Source: Dromiciops gliroides
Lineage: Eukaryota > Chordata > Mammalia > Microbiotheria > Microbiotheriidae
Direction of reading: 5' to 3'
NCBI RefSeq assembly: GCF_019393635.1
Contig: NC_057861.1
Span: 664,016,232 to 664,080,231, forward strand
DNA: 64,000 bases
Part shown: piece after piece, positions 22,501 through 34,975 of the stretch
Layout of the letters: each line of letters opens with the position of its first letter
Position numbering within the stretch: the stretch's first letter is position 1
The notes under the pieces: model-generated
What the model was told of the DNA's origin: nothing
Databases searched by the model: none
What the model saw: the letters and a program-made list of their open reading frames with translations, nothing else
Position numbers and translations under genes: made by a program

Positions 22501-23755
22501 TATGGAGAAAAATGATTTCTCTTAAACCTCAAATAAACAAATATAAAAGCAAAGCTTCATAATATAATGGGGAAAAAACTGATTTGAAATGAAACTTTTT
22601 ATCCCCAGCTTGTTTATGAACTGTGGGCTGTCAGACACTACACATCTTCTTACCTTAGCTTAGGGGACTGTAAGAAAAAGAGTCTAATTAGTTTACATTT
22701 ATAGAGTTGTCAGTGCCCTTTGGCACTCTGATCATCCCTGTTAGAAACTAGAAATTACTGATACCTCAACACTGATTTCACACATTTAGAGATTTTCAGA
22801 GCTAGAAGGGCCCTGAGAATCATCTAATCTAGTGCTTCTCAACTTTTTTTTCCCCTCACTGCCATGAGGAATCAACTTACTGAACACTTCATTTGACAAC
22901 AAAGAAGTGTGTCCCTAGGCAATTTGGCTTCTAGACCCATTTCTGAGGTTTTAGGATTCCTCTTTTCTCCTTTGCCTCCCTCATTTTTTATCCTCTTCTT
23001 TCTTTACTTCCTCTAGACTTTCTGTGCAGGTTTTTCACCACTATAGATAAGGCTTCTAATGAAATTTTTCTGACTCCACAACAGGAAGAACTGGCATCAA
23101 ACTGTAGCTAAAGGACAGAGATTGGGAATATGGAAGTTTCATGCCATACCTACTATGCTATGACATACTGTAAGGGACTCAGTAACATCCCTACAATTTT
23201 ACAAAAGAAGTTGTAGAGAAATTCTGAGTGACTCCAAAGTCACTCTGTTAAAAGAAGACCTTTGGTAATATCCAAACACTCTTTTTCTGCCAGTGAGAAG
23301 TATAAATATCCACTGGATACCTAATGACAATGGTCATGAAGCAGCAATAGTACCCAGGTCATCCAGGTTCTTGGCTCCCTCTCCACAATGTCTGGTCCTA
23401 CTTGATCTAGATGATAATTCCATGAAAACCTACTAGACTTTACTGGTTTGGGACAGAGAAGGAAATCTATTCAGGGTCCTAGCAGGCTACTTCCTTCTAT
23501 GAGGCCCTGAAGACATGACCCAATTCTATTATCTTTAACTGCTGCCTCTTACTGAGAATAGTATTCCCCCCTCAATAAAACTGGTTTGTTTTACTTTCTC
23601 TGGTGACTGTCTTGTTCTATGTTCTGTGTTTCCTAGCACTGAATTTTGCTAACTGGACCTTATTTTGCCTGTAATAAGACACATACCCCTTGAGAAACAC
23701 TAACCAAGTCCATAACTTCATTTCTCAGATGAAAATAGATAAAATTACTTTCAGC
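22501..23755. other. Spacer with one weak repeat fragment
   Basis: Near 22790-22850 the string gctagaagggccctgagaat followed by catctaatct resembles the common end of CR1 or CORE-SINE elements. Nothing else was recognised. Confidence 0.45.
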
Positions 23756-23759
23756 CCTT

Positions 23760-23985
23760 AGAATATATGGACTTCCATTTCTACAGCACTTGAAAGTTTA
23801 GAATTGCTTTCTTCATAATGACCTCATCATTTTGGTAGTGTAAATAGTATTTTCCCCATTTTGCAAATGAGGAAACTAAGTATCAGAGATATTAAGTGAT
23901 TAATCCCAGTTCACACAGCAAATAGCCATCTGATCTGGGGTTAAAACCTATATTCTTTCCACTATTCCATGCTATCTCACTGTTA
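23760..23985 (-). repeat. CORE-SINE (MIR/THER1-like)
   Basis: tttctacagcacttgaaagt, ccccattttgcaaatgagga and cacacagcaaatagcc are collinear with the reverse long-form CORE-SINE. Confidence 0.72.
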
Positions 23986-24099
23986 AATAATACTTAAACT
24001 TGTCTGTTGAAAAAGTACACATAATAGTCTCATGATCTTTATAGAAATTTATTTTTATATATTAATTAAGAAAAAACTTGGCAAAATATATAGAAAGTG

Positions 24100-24240
24100 A
24101 CCCTAGAGAAAAAAAAAAACTAATTTCAAGCTCTTCCTCTGAACATATAAGCTGTATGACCCTAATAATATCACTTAACCTCTCAGTATCCCTGGCATTT
24201 CTAAAAAATTATAACCTGTAAAGCAAGAGTAGGCTGTCTA
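24100..24240 (+). repeat. CORE-SINE (MIR-like)
   Basis: caagctcttcctctgaacat, then taatatcacttaacctctc and agtatccctggc. Diverged. Confidence 0.55.
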
Positions 24241-24324
24241 CATTGGTAGAAAAAAATTCCTCTCTTGGAGTTCCCCATACCAATGGAAATAAACGTCTTG
24301 ATGTACGTTCCTGAAACTGGTACT

Positions 24325-24385
24325 CCTCCTCCTCCTCTTCCTCCTCTTCTTCCTCATCCTCCTCTTCCTCCTCCTCCTCCTCATC

Positions 24386-24445
<60 letters not shown>

Positions 24446-24471
24446 ATAATAATAATAATAATAATAATAAA
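24325..24471. repeat. Compound trinucleotide repeat (CTC/CTT, ACT, AAT)
   Basis: A polypyrimidine block at 24325-24385, then about 19 ACT units at 24387-24445, then about 8 AAT units to 24471. Proline, threonine or valine runs in overlapping frames are artefacts. Confidence 0.95.
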
Positions 24472-24639
24472 TTTCTTGATCCATAAAATACTTGAAGATA
24501 ATGTTTTAATGATGTTATCATGCCAATTAGTAATAATCTCTGAGCTACATGGAATTTTAAAATTGTCAAATTATAGAAGCCTAAGAGAAAAAAAAATCAT
24601 ATCAAAGCAGGATGAGTTATACATTCTCTCTATTTTCTT

Positions 24640-24885
24640 GTGTGTGACAAGAGTTATTCCAAAGGTGATTTCAATTATGAAGTTCTTTAGAAATCAGCCC
24701 AAAATAAGTGTCTGTTACATTCCAAGTAATACACTATGTTCTGGAAATGCACAGAAAGGGTTAAAAAACCTGCTTCGGGATCTCACAGTCTAATGGGAAG
24801 ACATCATGCAAACAAATATATGTAGGATAAATTTGATGTTATCCACAAAGGGAAGGTACTAAGGGATTACAAGCAATTAAGATAA
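24640..24885. repeat. Old dispersed repeat, family not assigned
   Basis: aagtaatacactatgttctg and gggatctcacagtctaatgg match the section seen at 9540-9640 and 53310-53400. Confidence 0.55.
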
Positions 24886-24886
24886 T

Positions 24887-25046
24887 CTTATTTATTTATT
24901 TATTTGGTTTTTGCTGGGCAATGAGGGCTAAGTGACTTGCCCAGGGTCACACAACTAGTAAGTGTCAAGTGTCTGAAGCTGGATTTGAATTCATGTCCTC
25001 CTGCTCCAGAGCTGGTGCTTTACCTACTGTGCCACCTAGCTGCCCC
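24887..25046 (-). repeat. Short tRNA-derived SINE, subfamily B
   Basis: Reads gctgggcaatgagggctaag through ctactgtgccacctagctgc. The ATTT-rich leader is the reversed tail. No clear target duplication. Confidence 0.9.
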
Positions 25047-25130
25047 CAATGACCTCTAAGTTCTAAGCCATCCCAATGCACTTTGGGTGAGCTATTATTG
25101 TTAAGAAATTGTTCCTTATATCAAAAACCT
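25047..25130 (-). repeat. CR1/L3-type fragment
   Basis: gtgagctattattgttaaga and aattgttccttatatcaaaa match the section of the CR1 remnant at 18300-18390. Confidence 0.55.
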
Positions 25131-26247
25131 TACAAGAATGAGAAGGCACCTAGACTTGTACACTACCCTAGGGATGGTTGAAGTCATGTTAAGAAGCACT
25201 ACAGATGACTATCAGAAAGCAAGCAAACACTTGCAGGTGGTTGACTAGATTTGATGACTAATTCCATAGAAAAGTAATACTAAAAATGATAATAATAGGA
25301 ATAATAGGATAACAATTCATCACATGACCATTTCTATTTAAACTCCATTGAAAGAGTGATAAAAGAGGTGGAGTCAAGATGGCAGAGAGAAGCCAGGAAG
25401 TTGCCTAAACTCTCTCTAATTTACCTCAAAAACAATGCTAAGTCAAGCCTTTAAACAGTTTCTGGAGCTATAGAACCTACAGAAAGATGGAGTGAAATAA
25501 TCTTCCAACTTAAGATAACTTAGAAAGATTTTAATAAAGGTCTGTCTCACTTGGGTTAAAAAAAGAGTTCAGGATAGCACAGAGGGTTTATGGGCAAGCT
25601 AGCCAGAAACTATTAGTCATTGAACAAATCAGCAGCTGAGGTTCTTCAGTCATGACTCAGCAAACTAGTGGCACAGCAGAGCAATTGTGAGGCCTCCAGT
25701 TCCAAGGCAGAAGGCAAATTGCCAGCTAGGGTATCCCCTAGACAATAGGCATGACTAGTCTGTGCCACCCTAGAGCAGTGAGTGAACCATGGACCTATGA
25801 TGCCTCAGAGCAGAAAGCCAGTGATCAGGCATCTGGTCCCCAGCAAAAGAAGCTTGGGACAATGTACCCTGTGGCACAGGAAAAGAGCTCAACTTTAAAA
25901 GACATGAAATAGGCAAAATATAAGTAAGAAACAGAAAAGAACCCTCACCATAGAAAGCTACAAGGGAAGCAGGAAAGAGCAAAGCACAATCTCAGAAGAG
26001 GAAATCATTTTCAAAATGTTGACCTGCAAAGCCTCAAAGGGGAAGGTAAATTTCTTTGAAGACCAAAAAGTCTTTTTGGAACATCTCAAAAAGGATTTTA
26101 AAAATCAAAAAAGAGAGTTAGAAGAAAACAATAGGAAAATAAATGAGAGAAATGAAAGTTATACAAGAAAACTATAAAAAAGAATCAACACATTGTAAAA
26201 GGAAGCACAAAAATTAAAGAAAACAATTCCTTTAAAAATTCAATTTG

Positions 26248-26411
26248 TAATGCAGCTAGGTGGCACAGTAGATAAAGCGCCAGCTCTGGATTCAGGAAAA
26301 CCTGAATTCAAATCCAGCCTCAGACATTTGACACTTACTGGCTTTGTGACCCTGGGAAAGTCACTAAACTGTCATTGCCCAGAAAAAAAAAACGAGGAAA
26401 AAACCACAATA
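26248..26411 (+). repeat. Short tRNA-derived SINE, subfamily B, in L1
   Basis: gcagctaggtggcacag head with gataaagc. The tail reads gtcattgcccag then A-rich. The short duplication caatttg lies at 26241-26247 and 26412-26418. Confidence 0.9.
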
Positions 26412-27524
26412 CAATTTGCCAAATGTGGAGGTACAAAAACTGACTGAAGAAAATAATTCCTTAAAATTAGAATTGGGCCAGTGAAAGTTAATGACTCTAT
26501 AAGACATCAGTCAAACAGAATCAAAAGAATGACAATTTAGAAGCAAATGAAAATACCTCATTGGAAAAATAACTGACCTGGAAAAAAGATCCAGGGAGAC
26601 AATTTAAAAATTATGGGACCACCAGAAAGTTTGATTTAAAAAAAAAAACCTGTACAGCACATTTCAGGAAAGTATCAAGAAGAACAACCCTGATATCCTA
26701 GAACCAGAGGGTAAAAGTCATTGAAAGAATCCACCAATCTCCTCCTGCAAGAAATCCCAAGATGAAAACTCTGAAGAATATTGTAGCCAAATTCTAGAAT
26801 TATCAGGTGAAAGAGAAAATGCTGCAAGGAGTTGGGAAGAAACAATTTAAATATCAAAGAGACAGAGTATGGATTGCAGAGGACCTGGAAGCTTCAACAT
26901 TGAATTGGATTGGAGGGCTTGGAAAATGATATTCCAGAAGGCAAAGGAGCTTAGATCAGCAAAACTGAGCATTATCTTTCAGAGAAAAACATGGACCTTC
27001 AATGAAACAGGGGATTTTCAAATTTTCCTGATGAAAAGACCAGAACTGAATAGAAAATTCAGTCTTCAAATACAAGATTCAAGAGAAGTATAAAAGGATA
27101 AACCTGAAAAAAAATTGTTATTCAATAAGGTTAAACTGTTTGCATCCCTACATAGGAAGACAATACATATAAATCTTGAGAATTATATCTTTATTAGGGC
27201 AGATACAAGGACTATACATAGACAGAGGGTGTGGGTATAAGTTGAGTTTAATGATATAAAAAAAAGTAAGGTTCAAAAAGGATTGTAATGGTAGAAGAGC
27301 AAAGGGGAGGCAGAATGGGGTAAATTACATAACATGAGTAAGAACAAAAGACCTATTACAGAAGAGGGAAAGAAGGGAGAGTGGAGAGGATGAACATAGT
27401 TTAAAATTACTATCATCAGATTTGGTTAAAAGAGGGAATCATATACACACTCATTTGGAATAAGAAATTTATTTCGTCACTTAACCCTCAAGACCCCACA
27501 AAAAAATCTACATATTTGACTATA

Positions 27525-27548
27525 TATATATATATATGTATGTATGTA

Positions 27549-27579
<31 letters not shown>

Positions 27580-27580
27580 T
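27525..27580. repeat. (TA)n(TATG)n(TG)n microsatellite in L1
   Basis: Compound dinucleotide and tetranucleotide run between the ORF1-like region and ORF2. Confidence 0.93.
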
Positions 27581-29562
27581 TTACCCTTTAGGGAAGCAGA
27601 AAGGGAAGGGGGAAAAAGGGAGAGTAGCTGATAGAAATGAGGTCAGATTGAGGGAGACAGTGGTCAGAAGCAAAACACTGGTGAAAAGGGACAGGGTAAA
27701 AGGAAAAAGAAAAATATAACGAAGGAAAAAATATGATAGAAGGAAATACATATTTAGTAAACATAATTGTGAATGTGAATTGGATGAATTCTCCCATAAA
27801 ATGGAAGCAGATAACAGAGTGGATTAAGAAACATAATTCTACAATATGTTGTTTACAAGAAATACATTTGAAGCAGATTGCTACACACAGTACAGGCAAA
27901 AGGCTGGAGCAAAATATATTGTGCTTCAGCTAAAGTGCAAAAAAAAAGTAGGGGTAGAAATTCTTATCTCAGACAAAGCATAAGCAAAAATAGACCCAAT
28001 TAAAAGAGATAAGGAAGGAAACTACATCTTGATATAAGGTACCACAGACAATGAAGTAATATCAATACTAAACATATATGCACTCAGTAGTAGAGCATCC
28101 AAATTCTTAGACAAGGAGTTAAGTGAGTTATAGGTAGAAATAGATGGCAAAATATGCTAATGGGGGGCCTCAATTATCCCCTCTCAGAATTAGATAAATG
28201 TAACCACAAAATGAATAAGGAAGAAGTTAGTGAGGTGAATAGAATGTTAGAAAAGTCAGATATGATAGACCTCTGGAGAAAACTGAATGGGGATAGAAAT
28301 GAACATACCATTTTCTCAGAGGTACATGGCACCTACATACACACACACACATACACACCTCACATTCAAATGAAGAAAGGCAGAAATAGTAAATGTATTC
28401 TTTTTAGAAGATGATGCAATAAAAATTACATGTGATAAAAGGTCATGGAGAGACTAAAAATTAACTGAAAACTAAATAACCTCATCCTAAAGAATGAGTG
28501 GGTCAAACAACAAATCATAGAAGCAATCAATAATTGCATCAAAGAGAATGACAATAATATGACAACTTACCAAATCTTATGGGATGCAGGCAAAGCAGGT
28601 CTTAGGAGAATGTTTATATCTATAAATGATTACATGAATAAAATAGAGAAAGAGGAGATCAAATAATTGGGCATGCAACTAAAAGAGCTAGAGAAAAGAA
28701 ACAAAGGAAAAATCCCCTATTAAATAACAAATTAGAAATTCTGAAAATCAAAGGAGAGATTAATGAAATTTAAAGTAAGAAAACTGTTGAATTAATAAAT
28801 AAAGCTAAGAAATTTTTTGTGGAAAAAGCAATAAAATTGATAAACCTTTAAGTAATTTGATCAATAAAAAATAAATAAGAAAACCAAATTACCAGGATCA
28901 AAAATGAAAAGTATGAATTCACCACCAATGAAGAGGAAATTAAAGCAATAATTAGGAGGTATTTTGACTAATAAATCTCACAATCTAAATGAAATGGATA
29001 AATATTTACCAAAATGTAATTTGTCCAGATTAACAGAAAAGGAAATAAAATATTTGAATAACCCTGTTTTAGAGAAAGAAATTGAACAAGCCATGAATGC
29101 ACACCCTAAGGGGGAAAAAAAAAACTCTAGAGCCAGATGAGTTTACAAGTGAATTCTACCAAACATTTGATTCCAATACTACATAAACTATTTGGAAAAA
29201 TATACAAGGAAGGATTTCTAACAAATTCCTTTTATGAGGCAAATGTGCTGACACCTAAACTAGGAAGAGCCAAAACAGAGAAAGAAAATTATAGACCAGT
29301 TTCTCTAATGAATATTGATGCAAAAATTCTAAATGAAATAATATCAAAGATAATACAACAATTTATCACCAAAATTATAGAATATGACCAGACGGGATTT
29401 ATATCAGGAATGTAGGACTGGTTCAATAGTAGGAAAAATATTAACATATTTGACCACATCAATAACAAAACTAACAGAAGTCATATGATTATCTCAATAG
29501 ATGCAGAAAAAGCTTTTGACAAAATATAGCACTCATTCCTATTAAAAACACTAGAGAGGGGG

Positions 29563-29732
29563 TACAGCTAGGTGGTGCAGTGGATAGAGCACCAGCCCTG
29601 GAGTCAGGAGTACCTGAGTTCAAATCTGGCCTCAGACACTTAACACTTACTAGCTGTGTGACCCTGAGCAAGTCACTTAACCCCAATTGCCTCACTAAAA
29701 AATAAAACAAAACAAAACAAAACAAAACAAAG
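29563..29732 (+). repeat. Short SINE, subfamily A, first of three at one L1 site
   Basis: Full copy with a (AAAAC)n tail inside L1 ORF2. It is preceded by aaaaacactagagag (from 29544) and followed by the same word (from 29733). Confidence 0.94.
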
Positions 29733-29750
29733 AAAAACACTAGAGAGGGG

Positions 29751-29920
29751 GGCGGCTAGGAGGCACAGTGGATAAAGAACCAGCCCTGGATTCAGGAGTA
29801 CCTGAGTTCAAATCCGGCCTCAGACACTTGACACTTACTAGCTGTGTGACCTTAGGCAAGTCACTTAACCCCCATTGTCCCACCAAAAAAAACCCCAAAA
29901 ACCAAACCAAACAAACAAAC
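29751..29920 (+). repeat. Short SINE, subfamily B, second of three
   Basis: Full copy with gataaag in the head and an end of cccccattgtccc, then A/C-rich tail. Flanked by copies 2 and 3 of the target word. Confidence 0.94.
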
Positions 29921-29938
29921 AAAACACTAGAGAGGGGG

Positions 29939-30087
29939 CAGCTAGGTGGCAGAGTGGATAAAGCACTGGCCCTAGAGTCAGGAGGACCTGAGTTCAAAGC
30001 CAGCCTCAGACACTTGACACTTACTAGCTGTGTGACCCTGGGCAAGTCACTAAACCCTCATTGCCCTGCAAAAAAAAAAAAAAACCC
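29939..30087 (+). repeat. Short SINE, subfamily B, third of three
   Basis: Full copy ending accctcattgccctgc plus polyA. It is followed by aacactagaga (30088-30098), after which the L1 sequence continues (acatagaaataaatgg). Confidence 0.94.
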
Positions 30088-31371
30088 AACACTAGAGAAC
30101 ATAGAAATAAATGGCAAGCATTATAGGAAATGGGAATAAGTTAGAAGTGTTTCCAATAAGATCAGAGGTGAAACAAGGATGTTTATTACCACTACTATTA
30201 TTCCATATTATACTTTAGCAATAATAGAAGAGAAAGAAATTGAAGGAATTGGAACAGGGAAGGAGGAAACAAAACTATCACTCTTTTCAAATGATTTGAT
30301 GGTACACAGAGAATCCTAGAGAATCAAATTTTAAAAATACTTAAAATAATTTATAACTTTATCAAAGATTCAGGATACAAAATAAACCCACATAAAATCA
30401 TCAACATCTCTGTATATGAGCAACAAAGCCCAGCAGCAAGAGATAAAAGAGAAATTCCATTTAAAATAATGATAGACAATATAAACTACTTGAGAGTCTA
30501 TGTGCTAAGACAAATCCAGGGACTATCTGAACACAATTACAAAACATTTTTCACACAAATAAAAACTTCTAAACAACTGGATAAATATCAATTGCTCATG
30601 GGCAGGCTGAGCTAATATGATAAAAATGACAATTCTACCTAAATTAATTTACTTATTCAGTGCCATATCATACTAACAAAAAATTATTTTATATAGCTAG
30701 AAAAAATAATGAAATTCATCTGAAAGAATAAAAGAAATTAATTTAAAAATGCAAAGAAAGGTTGTACCAGATCTAAAACTATGTTATAAATTGGCAGTCA
30801 TCAAAACATTTTGGTACTGGCTAAGAAACAAAGCTGTGAAGCAGTGTTATAAATTAGGCACACTAGACACAGTAGTAAATGGTTACAGTAATCTACTGCT
30901 TGATAAACCCAAAGATTTCAGGTTCTAGGTTAAGAATTCACTATTTGACAAAAACTCCTTGGAAAACTGAAAAATAGTATGGCAGAAACTAGGCATAGGC
31001 CAACATCTTATACCATATACCAAAATAGGGTAAAAAATGGGTACATGATTTAGATATAAAGGGTGAGACCAAAGGCATATTAGGAGATGAAGGAAAAGTC
31101 TAATTGTCATATCGATGGAGAGGGGAAGAATTTTTGATCAAACAAGAGATAGAGAACATTACTAGATGCAAAACAGATCATTTTGATTACATCAAAATAA
31201 AAATGTTTTGCACAAACAATGCAACCAAGATAAGAAGGAAAGCAGAAAGCTGAGACATAATTATTACAGTCAGCGTCTATGATAACAGCCTCATTTTTCA
31301 ACTATAGAGAAATGAATCAAATTTCTAAGACTATAAGTCCTTCCCCAATTGAGAAATGCTCAAAAGATATG

Positions 31372-31520
31372 GGGGCAGCTAGGTGGCACAGTGGATAGAG
31401 CACCAGCCCTGGATTCCGGAGGATCTGAGTTCAAATCTGGCCTCAGACACTTAATACTTACTAGCTGTATGACCCTGGGCAAGTCACTTAACCCCAATTG
31501 CCTCACAAAAAAAAATTTTA
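31372..31520 (+). repeat. Short SINE, subfamily A, in L1 3' part
   Basis: Full copy with a 10-bp duplication, aaaagatatg, at 31362-31371 and 31521-31530. Confidence 0.94.
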
Positions 31521-31915
31521 AAAAGATATGAACAGGAACTTTTCAGACAATGAAATTAAAATTATCTGTAGTCATATAAAAAAGTTCTCAATAACTATTC
31601 ATCAGAGAAGTGCAAATTACAACTACCTCACACTTATCAGATTGCATAATATAAAAAAAGGAAAATGATAAATGTTGGAGGAGATATAGGCAAATTGGAA
31701 TACTAATGCATTATTGGTGATGTTGTGAACTGCTCCAACTATTCTGGAAAGCAATTTGGAGCTATGCCCAAAAGGCTATAAAACTGTGCATACCCTTTTA
31801 CCCAGCAATACAATTACTAGCCTGGGAAGGGAGGGATGAAGAAAAATTTAGAACTCAAAATCTTATGAAAATGAATATTGAAAACTATCTTTCAGTGTAA
31901 TTGAGGAAAATACTA

Positions 31916-32346
31916 TTAAGGGGAAAAAGAGTGTTAAGAACTTTCCTGATTATATCAATAACATGCCTAATTATTACATAGAGACACTGCAAAATATTCT
32001 TGGGAACTCAACAAAAATAGTACTAGACAGAAATATTATCAAAGTCAAAATTGTTGTTCACAATCAACCAGATGTAACATTGATAAAGAAAAAAAAATTA
32101 AGAATATTTGCAATTAAGGTCACCACTCCAAATATTCATTACCTCTAATCTGAAATGAAAAGCTTTCAAAATACAGAGCAAGTAAGTAGAAGAACTCAAA
32201 ATCATGAGGTAATAGCATATATCATCCTCATCATCCAGTCTTGTATTATCACAAAAAAAACTACAATAATTTCATTACAGAAAGAAATAATTTACTTGCA
32301 ATGAGCCACTGAACATTAAATATATTTTAAAATAATATGAAAAAGT
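31916..32346. other. Unassigned AT-rich segment between two L1s
   Basis: About 430 bp that matches neither L1 by eye. An open stretch through 31963-32148 is present but has no confident match and no codon-use support. It is probably the original host DNA between two independent insertions. Confidence 0.5.
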
Positions 32347-32579
32347 GTTACAAAAACTCACTGAAATAAATAATTCCTTAAAATTTAGAATTGGGCAAGT
32401 AGAAGCTAATGACTCCATGAGACACGAAAAAACAATAAAACAAAATAAAAAGAATTTAAAAATAGAAGAAAATATGAAATATCTCATTGGAAAATTGGGG
32501 TAGAAAATAGATAAAGAAGAGGTAATTTAAGAATTATCCGACTACCTGGAATCCATGATCAAAGAAAGAGCCTAGACAT

Positions 32580-33159
32580 TGTAAGAAAATAATTATTAAT
32601 AATTAATTTCTTTGTGGGACTGAGAGATCAATTTGTCCTTTGCCCACCACAACCCCCACACCAGAAAGTTCAGCTCTTGTCGGGGACAAGCCCAAGGGAG
32701 CAGGGGAAATGGAGATTGATATATTTTTTTTATTTAGCTAGGTGAAGAACCATACCTTCACCCTAGAATCTGCCCTTTTGCATATTCTCTAGACCACCTT
32801 CAAGTCATGTCAATCAATGAAACTGAATGAGGTGATAACCAATTGGTTTAGATCAATGTGTAGTGACCTTCCTCTATCTAAGGGGGATATAAAACCCTTA
32901 GTCACACCAGGGTTAGCATCTTTTTTGCCCTCTCCTGCCCCTCTTTCTGGCCTTCCTCTCACTTGGTGTGCTCTTCCTCTTAGGACTATGTAGGTATGAA
33001 AGCCTGAGACTATGAGAAGTATTGTTTTTAAAAATTATTTGCTAATACTGTATTTTATAAATTAATTGATTGCAATTTATATATTAATTGCTATTGTACC
33101 CATTTTGGCATATTTATTATTAGTTAATATTAATGATATTTACACAATATCACAATTCA
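32580..33159 (+). mobile_element. Solo ERV LTR (fossil), 580 bp, 6-bp target duplication
   Basis: Begins TG and ends CA, flanked by agacat at 32574-32579 and 33160-33165. The L1 sequence reads continuously when the LTR is taken out. A TATA-type box, tataaaa, lies at 32888-32894, which sets the plus orientation. No internal retroviral region remains, so this is a solo LTR and cannot act as a provirus. A 6-bp duplication is typical of class II (ERVK-like) elements, but the family is not recognised. It is younger than the host L1. Confidence 0.83.
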
Positions 33160-34477
33160 AGACATTATCAACAATAACTGCCCCACTTACTTAGAAGCAG
33201 AGGGTAAAATGCATATGTTAAAAAAAATAAAATCTACAAATCACCACTTAAACAAGAGATTCCAAAATGAAAAGTCACAGGAATACATACTGAAATTCCA
33301 TAACTCCCAGGTCAAACAGAAAATCCTTCAAGCAGTTAGAAACAAACCATTCAAAAGCCATAGAGCTACAGTCAAGATCATATAAGATTTAGCAGCTGCC
33401 ATGTTAAAAGACTGGAGGGCTTTAAACATAATATTCCAGAAGGCAAAAGAGTAAGAATCACACTCAAGAATAACCTACCAAACAAAACAGAATATAATCC
33501 ATTGAGGGGAAAATGGATATTGAATGAAATAAAGGACTTTCAAGCTTTCCTAGTGAAAAGAGCAGACCTGAATAGAACTTTCAAATTTGACTTTCAAATA
33601 ATAGGCTCTTGTGAAGTATAAAAATGTAAACATGAAAGAGAAAACATAAGGAACCCAATAAGGTTAAACTTTACATTTCAATATGGGAAGTTAACATATG
33701 TAACTGCTAAAAAACTTCATCATTATTAGAGCAGCTTGAAGGATTCTATATAGAGAGCACAGCAGCAAGTTGATGTTGGGATGTTGTCATAGTTAAATAA
33801 ATGACAATTGAGAAGGAGCTAAGTCCGAGGGCAGGGTGGTTGAGAGGGGAAGAATAGGGGGAATTGTCTCACATAAAAGAGCACACAAGGGAAACCTTTT
33901 TCAATGGAGGAGGGAATGATGGATGGGGGGGGGCAATACTTGAACTTCGTTCTCATTAAAATTATTTCAAAGAGGGAAATACACACACACTAAATTGGGT
34001 ATAAAAATCTATTTTAACCAGCAGGGAAGGTGATAAAAGGGAGGATAAATAAAAGAAGGCAGTGGTCAGAAGCAAAGCGGACTTTAGAGAGAGGGAGGAG
34101 GATAAACAGAAGAAAATAGGACTAAGGGAAATGAACAGTTTATAATCTTAACTGTAAATGTGAATGGGATAAATTCATCCATAAAACAGAAGCAGATAGC
34201 AGAATGGATTAGAAACCAAAACGCAAAAATCTGTTGCTTACAAGAAACACACTTGAAGCAGACACAGAAAGTGTTAAAATAAGGGACTGGAGTAGAATCT
34301 ATTATTCTTCAGCTAAATTTTTTTTTAAAAGGGAGTAATATCAGACACAGAAAAAGTACAGATCAATCTAACTAAAAGAGATAAGAAGGGAAAATACATT
34401 TTACTAAAAGGTGCCATGGACAATGAAGTAACATTAATACTAATATATGCACCAAATGCTATAGCATCCAGATTCTT

Positions 34478-34975
34478 TTCTTCCTAATCTTAATAGTAGT
34501 TTATTTTTTTCCACTTACATGTAAATATAGTTTGCAACACTTGTTTTTATAAAATTTTGATTTCCAAATGTTTCTCCTCCCTTCCTTTCCTCCCACCCTC
34601 CCCAAGACAGAAAGCAATCTTATATAGGTTATATATGTACAATCATGTTAAACATATTTCCATAGTAGCCATGTTGTGAAAGAAGAATCAGAACAAAAGA
34701 GAAAAAGCTCAAAAAATAAAAACAAAAGTAGAAATAGTATGGTTCAATCTGCATTCAGATTCAACAGTTCTTTTTGCTGGATATGGAGAGCGTTTTCCAT
34801 CATGAGTCTTTCGGAATTATCTTGGAACATTGTATTACTGAAAAGAGCTAAGTTTATCTTAGTTGATCATTGCACAATACTGCTGTTACTGTGTACAGTG
34901 TTCTCCTGGTTCTGCTCATTTCACTCAACATCAGTCCCCTTAAGTCTTTCCAGGTTTTTCTGAGATCCAGAATCA
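34478..34975 (-). mobile_element. L1 3' end, inverted, inserted in the second L1
   Basis: Reads as the reverse complement of the L1 3' end at 40005-40490; for example gttctcctggttctgctcat here against gagcagaaccaggagaac there. The duplication agattctt lies at 34470-34477 and 34976-34983. Confidence 0.85.

Larger units (their letters stand above)
25368..31915 (+). mobile_element. L1 LINE, nearly full length, defunct
   Basis: Starts at gtggagtcaagatggcagag, a typical L1 5' beginning, and ends at gaatattgaaaactatcttt followed by an A-rich end. An ORF1-like region spans about 26.0-27.1 kb. The ORF2 endonuclease start lies near 27740-27930 (NSPIKWKQITEWIKKHNSTI). Reverse transcriptase motifs lie at 29140-29415 ([17 protein letters not shown], then DQTGFI). 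Five short SINEs total about 0.8 kb, so the L1 itself is about 5.7 kb. All frames are broken. A TATG/TG microsatellite sits at 27525-27580. Confidence 0.9.

Noticed and set aside
31930-32030. The open stretch around 31963 (YIETLQNILGNSTKIVLD) faintly resembles the end of bacterial HflK-type proteins.
   Set aside because: The likeness covers about 18 residues in an AT-rich frame, the rest does not match, and no flanking bacterial sequence is seen. Chance is the better reading.
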